Positions 9,151 to 20,597 of a stretch of DNA of 64,000 nt are shown here, piece after piece. Both the position numbers and the translations under genes were made by a program. The notes beneath the pieces are model-generated. The model was not told where the DNA came from. It saw only the letters and a list, made by a program, of their open reading frames with translations, and did not search any database. The DNA lies in contig NZ_JAKWJU010000002.1 in assembly GCF_022524345.1 (NCBI RefSeq), positions 310,001 to 374,000 on the forward strand, written 5' to 3'. This stretch comes from Streptomyces marispadix. Its GTDB lineage: Bacteria > Actinomycetota > Actinomycetes > Streptomycetales > Streptomycetaceae. The first letter of the stretch is position 1; the number at the start of each line of letters is the position of its first letter.

Positions 9151-9234
9151 GGACCGGGCACCTCGGGTCGGGCACCTCGGGTCGGGCAGCGCGGATCGGG
9201 CACCTCGGATCGGGCCGCGCGGGCCGGGCGACAT
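9151..9234. repeat. Six imperfect 14-bp tandem repeats
   Basis: Six consecutive 14-bp units of the form GG(A/G)(T/C)CGGGCACCTC occupy 9151-9234, just after the questin-oxidase-like gene and before the convergent macrodomain gene. The period equals that of the unrelated array at 7738-7779. Confidence 0.85.
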
Positions 9235-9318
9235 CGCCGCACGACGGCCGGGTTCGCAGTAGGCCGAGGTAACGCAGTCGTCCGGGTCCGCAGTCGTCCG
9301 GATGCACGGCGGCCGGGG

Positions 9319-9855
9319 TCACAACTGCGCTGCGAACACCCCGTACGCCCGCTCGTCGAAGAGCACGAACCGCACCTCGTCGAAGCCGCCGTCCGCCGTC
9401 TCCTCGCGCACGACGCCGACGGCGGTACGCGCCCCGTCCTCCAGCGGCCAGCCGTACACACCGGTCGAGACCGCCGGAAACGCGACTGTGCGGGCGCCCA
9501 ACTCACGGGCGACGCGCAGCGATTCGCGATAGCAGGAGGCCAGCAGCTCCGAGCGGTCCTCGCTCTTCGACCAGACGGGCCCGACGGTGTGGATCACCCA
9601 GCGGGCCGCCAGCCGCCCCGCGGTCGTGGCCACGGCCTGACCGGTGGGAAGGCCGTCCGGATAACGGGAGGAGCGCAGCTCGCGGCATTCGGCGAGGATG
9701 CCGGGCCCGCCCGCGCGATGGATCGCGCCGTCCACTCCCCCGCCGCCCAGCAGCGAGGAGTTGGCGGCGTTGACCACCGCGTCGACGTCCTGTTCGGTGA
9801 TGTCGCCCCGCACGATCGTGATGCCGGCGCTCGTCGGATTCGGCATACGGGTCAT
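9319..9855 (-). CDS. Macrodomain protein, O-acetyl-ADP-ribose deacetylase-like
   Basis: The 178-aa stand-alone macrodomain contains ITIVRGDITEQDVDAVVNAANSS followed by LLGGGGVDGAIHRAGG, and later the phosphate-binding loop STGVYGWPLEDGA. These are hallmarks of the YmdB/MacroD class, which hydrolyses O-acetyl-ADP-ribose and can remove ADP-ribose from proteins. The ATG at 9855 is chosen; ATG 9846 is equally possible, and the open frame reaches 9921 without family similarity. It is convergent with the questin-oxidase-like gene and divergent from the NamZ-type gene. Confidence 0.9.
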   Translation of the reverse strand: MTRMPNPTSAGITIVRGDITEQDVDAVVNAANSSLLGGGGVDGAIHRAGGPGILAECRELRSSRYPDGLPTGQAVATTAGRLAARWVIHTVGPVWSKSEDRSELLASCYRESLRVARELGARTVAFPAVSTGVYGWPLEDGARTAVGVVREETADGGFDEVRFVLFDERAYGVFAAQL

Positions 9856-9998
9856 CCTCGCACCGGGCGGCTGCCATTGTGCGTACCTGTGGCGCCCTGC
9901 GCGCACCCTGGCAGCCACCATGGCCGTGGGATAGCTTGCGTCACCAGCCGTGCCCAGCCGTGCCCTCGATCCGCCCGTCTCCGGAAGGACGCCAGCCG

Positions 9999-11294
9999 AT
10001 GTCCAGCGCCCCCTCCCGTCGTTCGATCTTCCTCGGCGGCACGGCTGCCGCCCTCGGCGCGCCCCTGCTCACCGCCAGCAGCGCCTCCGCCGCCGCTCCG
10101 GGCCGCGCGTCCGCCGCCCGCAGCCGGGTCACGACGGGTGCCGAGGCAGCCGCCGCCACGGGCTGGGAGCTGCTGCGCGGCCGCAAGGTCGGCGTGGTCA
10201 GCAACCCCACGGGCGTGCTGCGCGACACCAGCCACGTCGTGGACTCCATGGCCGCGCACAAGGAGCTGAACATCGTCGGGGTCTTCGGCCCCGAGCACGG
10301 CTTCCGCGGCAGCGCCCAAGCAGGCGAGTCCGAGCCGGAGTTCGAGGACCCGCGCACCGGTCTGACGGTCTACGACGCCTACGGCGCGGACGCGGCGAAG
10401 ATGGCGACGCTGTTCCGCAAGGCGGGCGCGGACACCGTCGTCTTCGACATCCAGGACGTGGGGGTGCGCTTCTACACCTACATCTGGACGATGTACCAGG
10501 CGATGGTCGCCGCCCGCGACATCGGTGCCGCCTTCATCGTGCTGGACCGGCCCAACCCCATCGGGCGGCGGGCCGACGGTCCGATGATGACGAAGGACTT
10601 CACCTCGGGCGTCGGGCTGAAGCCGATCATCCAGCAGCACGGCCTGACGGTCGGCGAGCTCGCCCGCTACTTCAACGGCGAGCTGCTGCCCGGCGAGGGC
10701 AAGGGCGGCAAGGTGGACCTCGACGTCGTACGCGTACGCGGCTGGGACCCCTCGGCGCCCGCGCAGGAGACGGGACTGCCGTGGGTGCCGCCGTCGCCGA
10801 ACATGCCGTTCCCGGACACCGCGACCGTCTACGCGGGCACCGGCTACTTCGAGGGCACCAACCTCTCCGAGGGCCGCGGCACCACACGCCCCTTCGAGCT
10901 GATCGGCGCCCCCTACCTGGACTACCGCTACAGCGACCGGCTCAACTCCCGTGATCTGCCCGGCGTCCGCTTCCGCGAGGGCTACTTCGTGCCCACCTTC
11001 AGCAAGCACGAGGGCAAGACCTGCGCGGGCGTCCAGCTCCACGTCACCGACCCGCGCCGCTACCGGCCCATCGCGACGGCCGTCGCGATGCTGGCCGAGG
11101 CGGCACGCTACGACGACTTCGCCTGGCGCAAGGACGACGACCCGCGCCCGTACTGGATCGACAAGCTCTCCGGTTCGACGCGGCTGCGGAAGATGCTCGA
11201 CGCGGGCGACGACGTCGGCGACATCACCGCCGCCTGGGAGGACGAGGTCCGCGCCTTCGACCGCACGCGCAGGCAGCACTTCCTCTACCGCTGA
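9999..11294 (+). CDS. Exported DUF1343 protein, NamZ-type exo-beta-N-acetylmuramidase
   Basis: The 431-aa protein starts with a twin-arginine signal (SRRSIFLGGTAAALGAPLL, then an alanine-rich cleavage region near residue 32). The rest is a full DUF1343 domain: GRKVGVVSNPTGV, FGPEHGFRG, DIQDVGVRFYTYIWTM and LDRPNPIGG-like segments. Characterised members (NamZ, GH171) release terminal N-acetylmuramic acid from peptidoglycan fragments, so a role in cell-wall recycling outside the membrane is inferred. The start is supported by GGAAGGA at 9982-9988. Its open frame extends upstream without similarity. Confidence 0.88.
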   Translation: MSSAPSRRSIFLGGTAAALGAPLLTASSASAAAPGRASAARSRVTTGAEAAAATGWELLRGRKVGVVSNPTGVLRDTSHVVDSMAAHKELNIVGVFGPEHGFRGSAQAGESEPEFEDPRTGLTVYDAYGADAAKMATLFRKAGADTVVFDIQDVGVRFYTYIWTMYQAMVAARDIGAAFIVLDRPNPIGRRADGPMMTKDFTSGVGLKPIIQQHGLTVGELARYFNGELLPGEGKGGKVDLDVVRVRGWDPSAPAQETGLPWVPPSPNMPFPDTATVYAGTGYFEGTNLSEGRGTTRPFELIGAPYLDYRYSDRLNSRDLPGVRFREGYFVPTFSKHEGKTCAGVQLHVTDPRRYRPIATAVAMLAEAARYDDFAWRKDDDPRPYWIDKLSGSTRLRKMLDAGDDVGDITAAWEDEVRAFDRTRRQHFLYR

Positions 11295-11349
11295 ACCGCC
11301 GGCGCCGCCGGGCGCTTACGCGGTCTGCCGCGTCCGGCTGCCCGGACAC

Positions 11350-11373
11350 GGGCCCCGGGGTCCGCCGGGGCCC
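11350..11373. terminator. Hairpin between convergent namZ-type gene and guaB1
   Basis: GGGCCCCGG (11350-11358) and CCGGGGCCC (11365-11373) form a perfect 9-bp stem with a 6-nt loop, 55 bp past the muramidase stop and 77 bp from the guaB1 stop. It lacks a U-tract, as usual for actinomycetes, and could serve both strands. Confidence 0.55.
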
Positions 11374-11449
11374 GGCGTCGCCGGGCCGGGTCCGCGGTCG
11401 TCGCACGGGACCGCGGTCGTCCGCCGGCGGCCGAGGTCTTCCGCCGCGC

Positions 11450-13000
<1,551 letters not shown>

Positions 13001-13106
13001 TCATCGCCGACCGTGCGCGGGAGCGGCGAACCGGGCCCCGGGCCGCGGCGGCACGGGCCCCATGCGGGAGGCCCGGTCGCCCCCGCCGCGGGTCTTCACA
13101 CCGCGG

Positions 13107-13136
13107 TTGCCAGTCCGCGGGGGCCGCATCTAGTGT
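13107..13136 (+). promoter_or_regulatory. Predicted gntR promoter
   Basis: TTGCCA (13107-13112) and TAGTGT (13131-13136) are 18 bp apart, predicting a start near 13143, about 35 nt before the GTG codon. Two GCATC(T/C)A boxes at 13126 and 13151 overlap the -10 region and the start region, an arrangement suited to autorepression. Confidence 0.5.
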
Positions 13137-13177
13137 CCGCTCGGACTCATGCATCCATCCATGCCGGGGGGCAACAG

Positions 13178-13912
13178 GTGGGTAAGGCTCTCCCTACGTC
13201 CCAGCGCGCGTACCGGTACGCCAAGGAACGGATACTGGACGGCATCCTCGCCGGGGGCGATCTGATCAGCGAGGGCACGGTGGCCGAAGCGCTCGGCATC
13301 AGCCGTACGCCCGTGCGCGAGGCGTTCCTGCTGCTGGAGGCGGAGGGCCTGCTGCGGCTCTACCCCAAGCGTGGCGCGGTGGTCGTACCGGTGTCCGCGA
13401 AGGAGGTGGAGTCCGTGCTGGAGACCAGGGAGCTGGTCGAGTCCTTCGCGGCGGAGAAGGTCTCCTCCCTGGAGCCGGGGACGCTGGACCGTCTGGTCGG
13501 GGAGCTGCGTGAACAGCTCGACGAGCAGCGCAAGTTGCGCGAGGCGGGCGACGGCAAGGGGTTCGTCGCCGCCGACCAGGTCTTCCACCAGCTCATCGTG
13601 GAGGCGGCGGACAACCCGATACTGCTCGACCTGTACGCGGGGCTGCGCGACCGCCAGCAGCGCATGGGCCTGTACGCGGTCTTCAACGACGGCGACCGGC
13701 TGCGGGCCACCAACCACGAGCACGTCGAACTCGTCTCGCTGCTGGAGAAGGGCGATCTGGCCGCCTACCGCGCCGCGCTGCGCGAGCACCTGCGGGGCAC
13801 TCGCGCAGCGGTCCTCGGACACGGGGACGCGAGAGTCGGCGGCGCCCGCGCGGGTCGCGCGGGGGACGCCGTTCAGGACAGCAGCATCCAGCCCAGCACG
13901 GACGTGGACTGA
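13178..13912 (+). CDS. GntR-family (FCD) transcriptional regulator
   Basis: The 244-aa protein has a winged HTH at about residues 8-72 (VAEALGISRTPVREAFLLLEAEGLL) and an FCD-type all-helical effector domain with metal/acid-binding residues (DQVFHQLIVEAADNP, NHEHVELVSLLEKGD). FCD regulators usually sense small organic acids such as lactate or glycolate. The GTG start at 13178 matches the family N-terminus. It is convergent with lldP/glcA, and the last 40 bp of the two genes overlap. The adjacent permease and glcDEF genes are its likely targets. Confidence 0.9.
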   Translation: MGKALPTSQRAYRYAKERILDGILAGGDLISEGTVAEALGISRTPVREAFLLLEAEGLLRLYPKRGAVVVPVSAKEVESVLETRELVESFAAEKVSSLEPGTLDRLVGELREQLDEQRKLREAGDGKGFVAADQVFHQLIVEAADNPILLDLYAGLRDRQQRMGLYAVFNDGDRLRATNHEHVELVSLLEKGDLAAYRAALREHLRGTRAAVLGHGDARVGGARAGRAGDAVQDSSIQPSTDVD

Positions 13913-15558
13913 AGGAAGACCAGGACGCACATCAGCAGCAGCAGCGCCAGGCTCCAGCCCACGACCTTCCTCAGCAGTTCGGCCTCCCGTCCGCCCAGGC
14001 CCGTCGCGGCGGCGGCGATGGCGAGGTTCTGCGGGGAGAGCATCTTGCCGAGGACTCCGCCGGAGCTGTTGGCGGCGGCGAGGAGTTCCGGGGCGTAGCC
14101 GGAGTTCTTCGCGGCCGTCACCTGGAGGATGCCGAAGAGGGCGTTCGAGGAGGTGTCGGAGCCGGTGACCGCGACACCGAGCCAGCCGAGCACGGGCGAG
14201 AGGAACGCCAGCGCGGCTCCGGCGCCCGCGATGAAGTGGCCGATGGTGGAGGTCTGTCCGGACAGGTTCATCACATACGCCAGGGCGAGCACGGCCGCGA
14301 CGGTGAGGATCGCCCACCGTAGCTGCCGCAGCGTCTTGCCGTACGAGCGTGCCGCGACGCCCGGCGGCACGGCCAGCAGCAGCGCGGTGAGGACGCCGCT
14401 GAGCAGCAGCATCGTGCCCGTCGCGGGCAGCCAGTTGAAGTTGAAGACGGTGGAGGCCGCGGGCTTGCCGGTGACCGGGTCGGCGACGTGCAGTCCGGGC
14501 CAGTCGAAGAGCACCGCGCCCTTCTCCAGTACGGCCTTGACCGCCGGAATCTGGCTCACGGCGAAGACGGCGATGATCACGGCGTAGGGAAGGTAGGCGT
14601 TCACGGCGGCGCGGCGGCCGTCGCGGACCTCGGTGGCGGTGCCGGTGCCCGACCCGTCGCCCGAGGCGCCCGTGCCGCCCGGCGCTCCGCCCGCCTCCCT
14701 GCCGGACGCGTCGGCCGCATCGGAGGCGTCCTCCGCGGTCACCGACGGGATCGTCGTCATACGCATCACGAGCACCAGCACGCCGACCGACACGAGCGCG
14801 GCGACCACGTCCGTCAGCTCGACCGAGAGGTAGTTGGAGGTGACGAACTGGGCCACGGCGAAGGAGAGTCCGCATGCCAGTGCGGGCCACCAGGTCTGCC
14901 GCACACCGCGTTTGCCGTCCACGAGGAAGACCAGCAGCACGGGCACGACCGCGGCCAGCAGCGGCGTCTGGCGTCCGACGGTGGAGGAGACGTCCTCAAG
15001 CGGCAGGCCCGTCAGTTCGGCGAGCGTGATCACGGGCGTGCCCATGGCGCCGAACGCCACGGGGGCGGTGTTGGCCACCAGCGCCACCGTCGCCGCCTTG
15101 AACGGCTTGAAGCCGAGCGCGATGAGCATCACCGAGCTGATGGCGACGGGCGCACCGAATCCGGCCAGCGCCTCCAGCAGCGCCCCGAAGCAGAAGGCGA
15201 CGATGACGGCCTGGAGCCGCTGGTCGTCGGAGAGCCTGCCGAAGGAGCGGCGCAGCACTTCGAAGTGCCCCGTATCGACGGTCATCTGGTAGACCCACAG
15301 GGCGTTCACCACGATCCACATGATCGGGAACAGCCCGAACAGGGCGCCCAGCACGGCCGAGTTGAGGCTCTGCCCCACGGGCATGCCGTATGCGGCCACC
15401 GCGACGACGATCGACGCGGCGAGCGCGGACAGCGCGGAGATCCACGCCTGGACGCGCAGCACGCCCAGCAGCACGAAGAAGACGACCAGCGGAAGAGCGG
15501 CTACGAGCGACGACCACCCGAGCGAACCGCCCAGCGGGTCGAGTACGGGTTGGAACAC
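13873..15558 (-). CDS. lldP: L-lactate / glycolate permease (LctP family)
   Basis: The 561-aa polytopic membrane protein has about 13-14 hydrophobic helices and the LctP-family blocks FCFGALLEALAGFGAPVAISS, GFKPFKAATVALVANTAPVAFGA and VTGSDTSSNALFG. The family (LldP, GlcA) imports lactate and glycolate with protons. A Gly/Asp-rich cytoplasmic loop lies at about residues 275-310. As the last gene of the glcDEF-permease set, it is likely a glycolate/lactate importer; the two substrates cannot be separated from sequence alone. Its 3' end overlaps the opposing gntR gene. Confidence 0.92.
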   Translation of the reverse strand: MFQPVLDPLGGSLGWSSLVAALPLVVFFVLLGVLRVQAWISALSALAASIVVAVAAYGMPVGQSLNSAVLGALFGLFPIMWIVVNALWVYQMTVDTGHFEVLRRSFGRLSDDQRLQAVIVAFCFGALLEALAGFGAPVAISSVMLIALGFKPFKAATVALVANTAPVAFGAMGTPVITLAELTGLPLEDVSSTVGRQTPLLAAVVPVLLVFLVDGKRGVRQTWWPALACGLSFAVAQFVTSNYLSVELTDVVAALVSVGVLVLVMRMTTIPSVTAEDASDAADASGREAGGAPGGTGASGDGSGTGTATEVRDGRRAAVNAYLPYAVIIAVFAVSQIPAVKAVLEKGAVLFDWPGLHVADPVTGKPAASTVFNFNWLPATGTMLLLSGVLTALLLAVPPGVAARSYGKTLRQLRWAILTVAAVLALAYVMNLSGQTSTIGHFIAGAGAALAFLSPVLGWLGVAVTGSDTSSNALFGILQVTAAKNSGYAPELLAAANSSGGVLGKMLSPQNLAIAAAATGLGGREAELLRKVVGWSLALLLLMCVLVFLQSTSVLGWMLLS

Positions 15559-15595
15559 GGTGCCTCCGGTGACGAGTTGGGACTCGGGGGACGAC

Positions 15596-17074
<1,479 letters not shown>

Positions 17075-17107
17075 TCGGTGCTCCTACGGAACGGATTCGC
17101 TGTCGCC

Positions 17108-17140
17108 GGGCGGGCGGCGGGCGCCTGCCGCCGCCCGCCC
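17108..17140 (-). terminator. Intra-operon hairpin between glcE and glcF
   Basis: GGGCGGGCGGCGG (17108-17120) pairs perfectly with CCGCCGCCCGCCC (17128-17140) around a 7-nt loop. It begins just after the glcE stop codon and ends 34 bp before the glcF start. It may attenuate or process the transcript so that glcD-glcE and glcF-permease are made at different levels. Confidence 0.55.
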
Positions 17141-17143
17141 TGA

Positions 17144-18502
17144 TCAGAACCAGGGCGCGAAACGCCCCGGTGCACAGATGTCGTCGGGGTCGAACTGCCG
17201 CTTGAGGGAACGCAGTACGGGCGTCGCGGACGGGGCCCGGCCCCACGCCGCGGCCAGGTCGTCCACGCCTTCACGCCGCCGCCGCAGCGTCACCGAGCCG
17301 CCGGCCTGGTGCACGGTCTCGCGCCATGCGGTGAGGCACTCGGCGTGACCGGCGGCGTCGCCTCCGCGCAGTACGGCGGTGTGCAGCCCCTGTGCGACAC
17401 CGCTCAGCAGCCTCGCCTCCACGCCGGTCTCCCGCGTCAGCTCGTTCAGCCGACGCGCCAGCCCGGGCAGTCGGGCGGGGTGGGTCGCGGCGCGGAGCAC
17501 CGTCTCTCCCTCCTCGCCGCGCAGCAGGCCCAAGTGGCGCCGCCAGGCGGCCTGTTCGGCGTCGGCGTCGAGCACGCGGGCGCCGGCGAGACCGGGGACC
17601 TCGGGTGCGAGCCTGCCGCGTGCCGCCGCGCTCTCCTCGGTGCCCTGGAAGCGGACGAGCAGCTCCCGCCCGTCCCACTCGACGGCGACCGGCTCCAGCG
17701 GCGAGCGCATCACGGCTCGCGCCGCGTCGAGCGCCTGCGCCGCGTCGTCCACCGGCAATGCGACGGTCACGGTGGCCGCGGGCAGCGGGTGCACGCGCAG
17801 ATTGAGCCGGGCGACGAGCCCGAAGGCGCCGAGCGATCCGGACATCAGCTTGGCGAGGTCGTAGCCGGCGACGTTCTTGATGACGTCGCCGCCGGTGCGG
17901 GCCACGGTGCCGTTGGGCAGCACGAGCGTCGCACCGATCACCAGGTCCGCGAGGCCGCCGTACTTCAGTCGACGCGGTCCGGCGTCGCCGCCCGCCAGCA
18001 GTCCGCCCAGGGTGGCGCCGCCGTCGGCCGTGGGCGGGTCGACCGGCAGCCACTGGCCCGCGGGGGCCAGCAGTTTCTGGAGCCGGGCGAGCGGCATCCC
18101 GGCCTCGACGCCGACCGTCCAGTCCTCCGGTGCGTGACTGATGAGACGGTCCAGGCCGGAGGTCTCCACCACCAGCGCGGGCTCCGCGACGGGCGCCCCC
18201 CACTCCAGGGCCGTCCCCGCGCCCTCGAACAGCATCGTCCGCCGCTGTGCCGCGGCGCCCGCCACCGCATCCACGGCTTCGGCGAGACCCGAGGGCCGTA
18301 CCCGGGAGGGCGAACGCCCCTCCTGCCCCTCGGCGCCCTCCGCCGCTGCGCGAGGCGAACCGGCCCCGGACGCACGGGAGTCGGACGAGTCCGGCTTCGA
18401 CGAACCGGTCCTCGACGGTTCGGGCTTAGCCGGGCCGGACGCGGCCCGTGACCGGGCGGGCGGCCCGTCCGCGTACAAGGCCCCGCGGGGCTCCTCGGTC
18501 AC
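17144..18502 (-). CDS. glcE: Glycolate oxidase FAD-binding subunit
   Basis: The 452-aa protein carries an FAD-binding type 4 domain (FEGAGTALEWGAPV, PTADGGATLGGLLAGGDAGPRR, GGDVIKNVAGYDLAKLMSGSLG) and ends with QFDPDDICAPGRFAPWF, the GlcE C-terminus. GlcE is the second flavin-type subunit of glycolate oxidase. About 70 N-terminal residues are low-complexity Ser/Pro/Ala/Gly and not part of the fold, so an internal start cannot be excluded. The GTG start follows the glcD stop by 6 bp. Confidence 0.88.
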   Translation of the reverse strand: MTEEPRGALYADGPPARSRAASGPAKPEPSRTGSSKPDSSDSRASGAGSPRAAAEGAEGQEGRSPSRVRPSGLAEAVDAVAGAAAQRRTMLFEGAGTALEWGAPVAEPALVVETSGLDRLISHAPEDWTVGVEAGMPLARLQKLLAPAGQWLPVDPPTADGGATLGGLLAGGDAGPRRLKYGGLADLVIGATLVLPNGTVARTGGDVIKNVAGYDLAKLMSGSLGAFGLVARLNLRVHPLPAATVTVALPVDDAAQALDAARAVMRSPLEPVAVEWDGRELLVRFQGTEESAAARGRLAPEVPGLAGARVLDADAEQAAWRRHLGLLRGEEGETVLRAATHPARLPGLARRLNELTRETGVEARLLSGVAQGLHTAVLRGGDAAGHAECLTAWRETVHQAGGSVTLRRRREGVDDLAAAWGRAPSATPVLRSLKRQFDPDDICAPGRFAPWF

Positions 18503-18508
18503 CTCGTC

Positions 18509-19960
18509 TCACAACCTCTCGATCATGCCGGCCGCTTCGAGCGGGTGCGGCCGGTAGCGGCCCGGCGTCTCCCCGCAGAGCCGCGGTGTGGGCAGCACCT
18601 TGCCCGGGTTGGCCAGCCGATCCGGGTCGAAGGCCGTACGCAGCCGGTCCATCACGGCCAGGTCCTCCTCGCCGAACATCTCCGGCATGGAGCACGCCTT
18701 GTCCAGGCCGATGCCGTGCTCGCCGCTGAGCGAACCGCCCAACTCCACGCACATCTCGGCGATTTCGGCGGCCAGCCGCTCCGCGCGCTCGGACTCCCCC
18801 GCCTGCCCGTCGAAGAGCACCAGCGGATGCAGATTGCCGTCTCCCGCATGGAAGACGTTCGCCACCCGCAGCCCTTCCGCCCGGGACATCGCGGCGATAC
18901 GGGTCAGCGCCTCGGACAGTCTGGTGCGCGGGACGACCCCGTCCTGCACGAAGTAGTCCGGGCTGATGCGGCCCATCGCCGCGAACGCCGCCTTGCGCCC
19001 CTTCCAGATCAGCGCACGCTCCTCGGCGGTGCCGGCGATGCGCACGTTCGTGGTGCCCTTCTGCCTGCACAGCGCGACGACTTGCTCGAACTGCTCGTCG
19101 CATTCGTGCTCCATGCCGTCGAGTTCGACGACGAGGGCGGCCGTGGCGTCGAGGCTGTAGCCCGCGTGCACGGCCGCCTCGCACGCCTCGATCGCGAGCG
19201 AGTCGAGCATCTCCACCGCCGCGGGCACGATCCCGGACGCCATGATCGCGCTGACCGCCTCCCCCGCCGCCTCGGCCGTGGGGAAGTCGGCGACCAGGGT
19301 GCGCACGCTCTCGGGAGTACGCAGCAGCCGCACGGTGATCTCGGTGGCGATGCCGAGGGTCCCCTCCGAGCCGATGAACAGCCCCCGCAGATCCGGCCCC
19401 TCGCTCTCGGGGGCGTCGCCGCCGAGTTCGGTGACGGTGCCGTCCGGGAGCACGACCCGCAGGGCGGTGACGTGGTGCACGGTGAAGCCGTACTTGACGC
19501 AGTGGGCGCCGCCCGAGTTCTCCGCGACGTTGCCGCCGATGGTGCACACGACCTGACTGGAGGGGTCGGGCGCGTAGTAGAGGCCGTGCGGTGCGGCGAC
19601 GCGTGAGATCTCGGCGTTGGTGACGCCGGGCTGTAGGACCATCCGCCGGTCGTCCGGATCGAATTCGACGATGCCGCGCATCCGCGCCAGGGAGATCACC
19701 ACCCCCTGCGCCACGGGCACCGCTCCCCCCGACAGTCCCGTACCGGCGCCGCGTGCGACGAACGGCAGCCCCGCCCTCGCGCACAGCGAGACGGCGGCGG
19801 CGACCTCCTCGGTGCCGCGCGGCAGTACGACCAGGGCGGGGACTTCACGGAAGCCGGTGAGCCCGTCACACTCGTAGGTACGCAGCTTCAGCGGATCCGT
19901 GAGCACGGCGTCCGCCCCGAGTGCGGCTTCGAACTCCTGGCGCAGTGCGGTGTCGATCAT
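18509..19960 (-). CDS. glcD: Glycolate oxidase / FAD-linked 2-hydroxyacid dehydrogenase catalytic subunit
   Basis: The 483-aa protein has the FAD-binding type 4 domain (FVARGAGTGLSGGAVPVAQG, TIGGNVAENSGGAHCVKYG, FIGSEGTLGI) and FAD-oxidase C domain with HAGDGNLHP and SGEHGIGLDK motifs. It oxidises glycolate (or lactate) to the oxoacid. The open frame extends 33 codons upstream, but ATG at 19960 has a GGAGG site about 10 nt before it and matches family length. It is the first gene of glcD-glcE-glcF-lldP on the minus strand. Confidence 0.92.
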   Translation of the reverse strand: MIDTALRQEFEAALGADAVLTDPLKLRTYECDGLTGFREVPALVVLPRGTEEVAAAVSLCARAGLPFVARGAGTGLSGGAVPVAQGVVISLARMRGIVEFDPDDRRMVLQPGVTNAEISRVAAPHGLYYAPDPSSQVVCTIGGNVAENSGGAHCVKYGFTVHHVTALRVVLPDGTVTELGGDAPESEGPDLRGLFIGSEGTLGIATEITVRLLRTPESVRTLVADFPTAEAAGEAVSAIMASGIVPAAVEMLDSLAIEACEAAVHAGYSLDATAALVVELDGMEHECDEQFEQVVALCRQKGTTNVRIAGTAEERALIWKGRKAAFAAMGRISPDYFVQDGVVPRTRLSEALTRIAAMSRAEGLRVANVFHAGDGNLHPLVLFDGQAGESERAERLAAEIAEMCVELGGSLSGEHGIGLDKACSMPEMFGEEDLAVMDRLRTAFDPDRLANPGKVLPTPRLCGETPGRYRPHPLEAAGMIERL

Positions 19961-20061
19961 GGCACCGAGCCTCCAAGACCCGTAGATCCTCCGACGGAGC
20001 GGCAGTTCGCGACAGCCGAGCACCGAATTCCGAAATCCGGTAATCAACGACCGCGTCACGG

Positions 20062-20090
20062 AACTTAGGGTCCTTGCATCTATGGGTCAA
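20062..20090 (-). promoter_or_regulatory. Predicted glcD promoter
   Basis: Read on the minus strand, TTGACC (20090-20085) and TAAGTT (20067-20062) are 17 bp apart, a good sigma-70-like match about 100 bp upstream of the glcD start. One copy of the CATAGATGCAA box fills the spacer. Confidence 0.6.
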
Positions 20091-20108
20091 CCCGTCGTTG
20101 CATCTATG
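20074..20108. promoter_or_regulatory. Spaced 11-bp direct repeat at the glcD promoter
   Basis: TTGCATCTATG occurs at 20074-20084 and again at 20098-20108, a 24-bp spacing. One copy sits between -35 and -10 of the predicted promoter, the other just upstream of -35. Similar GCATC(T/C)A elements 25 bp apart lie in front of gntR, suggesting these are the regulator's sites. Confidence 0.55.
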
Positions 20109-20493
20109 TTCCGGCGCGGGTCTGTTCCGCTGTCGACGGTGCGTCGGGGGAGTACGTACGCCGGGCCCCGCACCCGGATCGGCGCAGGGACTCGCGCATG
20201 GATGCGCGCCAGTGCCCGCACACGGACGACCGGCCGGAGTGGATACATCGGGGCGTTACACAGCAGAACCGCACGGATCGCACTCGCGGTGGCCGTCGAG
20301 AACGGCCCGCAGGCGCCCCGCGCGTCTCACCCGTACCGCGAACGACGAGCAGCAAGGGCTTGCTGGGACTCTGAGGGGTCTCTGAGGGCCTGGGGGCGGT
20401 CAGTCGGACATGGGACAGGAGGCGCCCCTCACAGGGCGGGAGAGAGCCGCTCACGGAATTCTCCGCTCGCGCACAGCAATTGGCGACGCGGTG

Positions 20494-20518
20494 GGGCCCT
20501 GGGAAACCCTCAGGGCCC
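20494..20518 (-). terminator. Terminator-like hairpin after lipoprotein gene
   Basis: GGGCCCTG (20494-20501) and CAGGGCCC (20511-20518) form an 8-bp stem with a 9-nt loop, about 80 bp past the lipoprotein stop codon. Confidence 0.45.
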
Positions 20519-20597
20519 GCCGCCCCGAGCCGCCCATGGGGACGGTCGCGAGGGCGCGGGCCCTGGAGGAACGTGCTGCTTCGGCGTGCGCCGTGTG

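Larger units (their letters stand above)
19961..20597. other. Intergenic region upstream of glcD and downstream of the lipoprotein gene
   Basis: No supported gene. Its left part holds the glcD promoter and a spaced 11-bp direct repeat. A terminator-like hairpin for the lipoprotein gene lies at 20494-20518. Nothing recognisable was found in 20110-20490 beyond short GA-rich repeats around 20370-20395. Confidence 0.6.
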
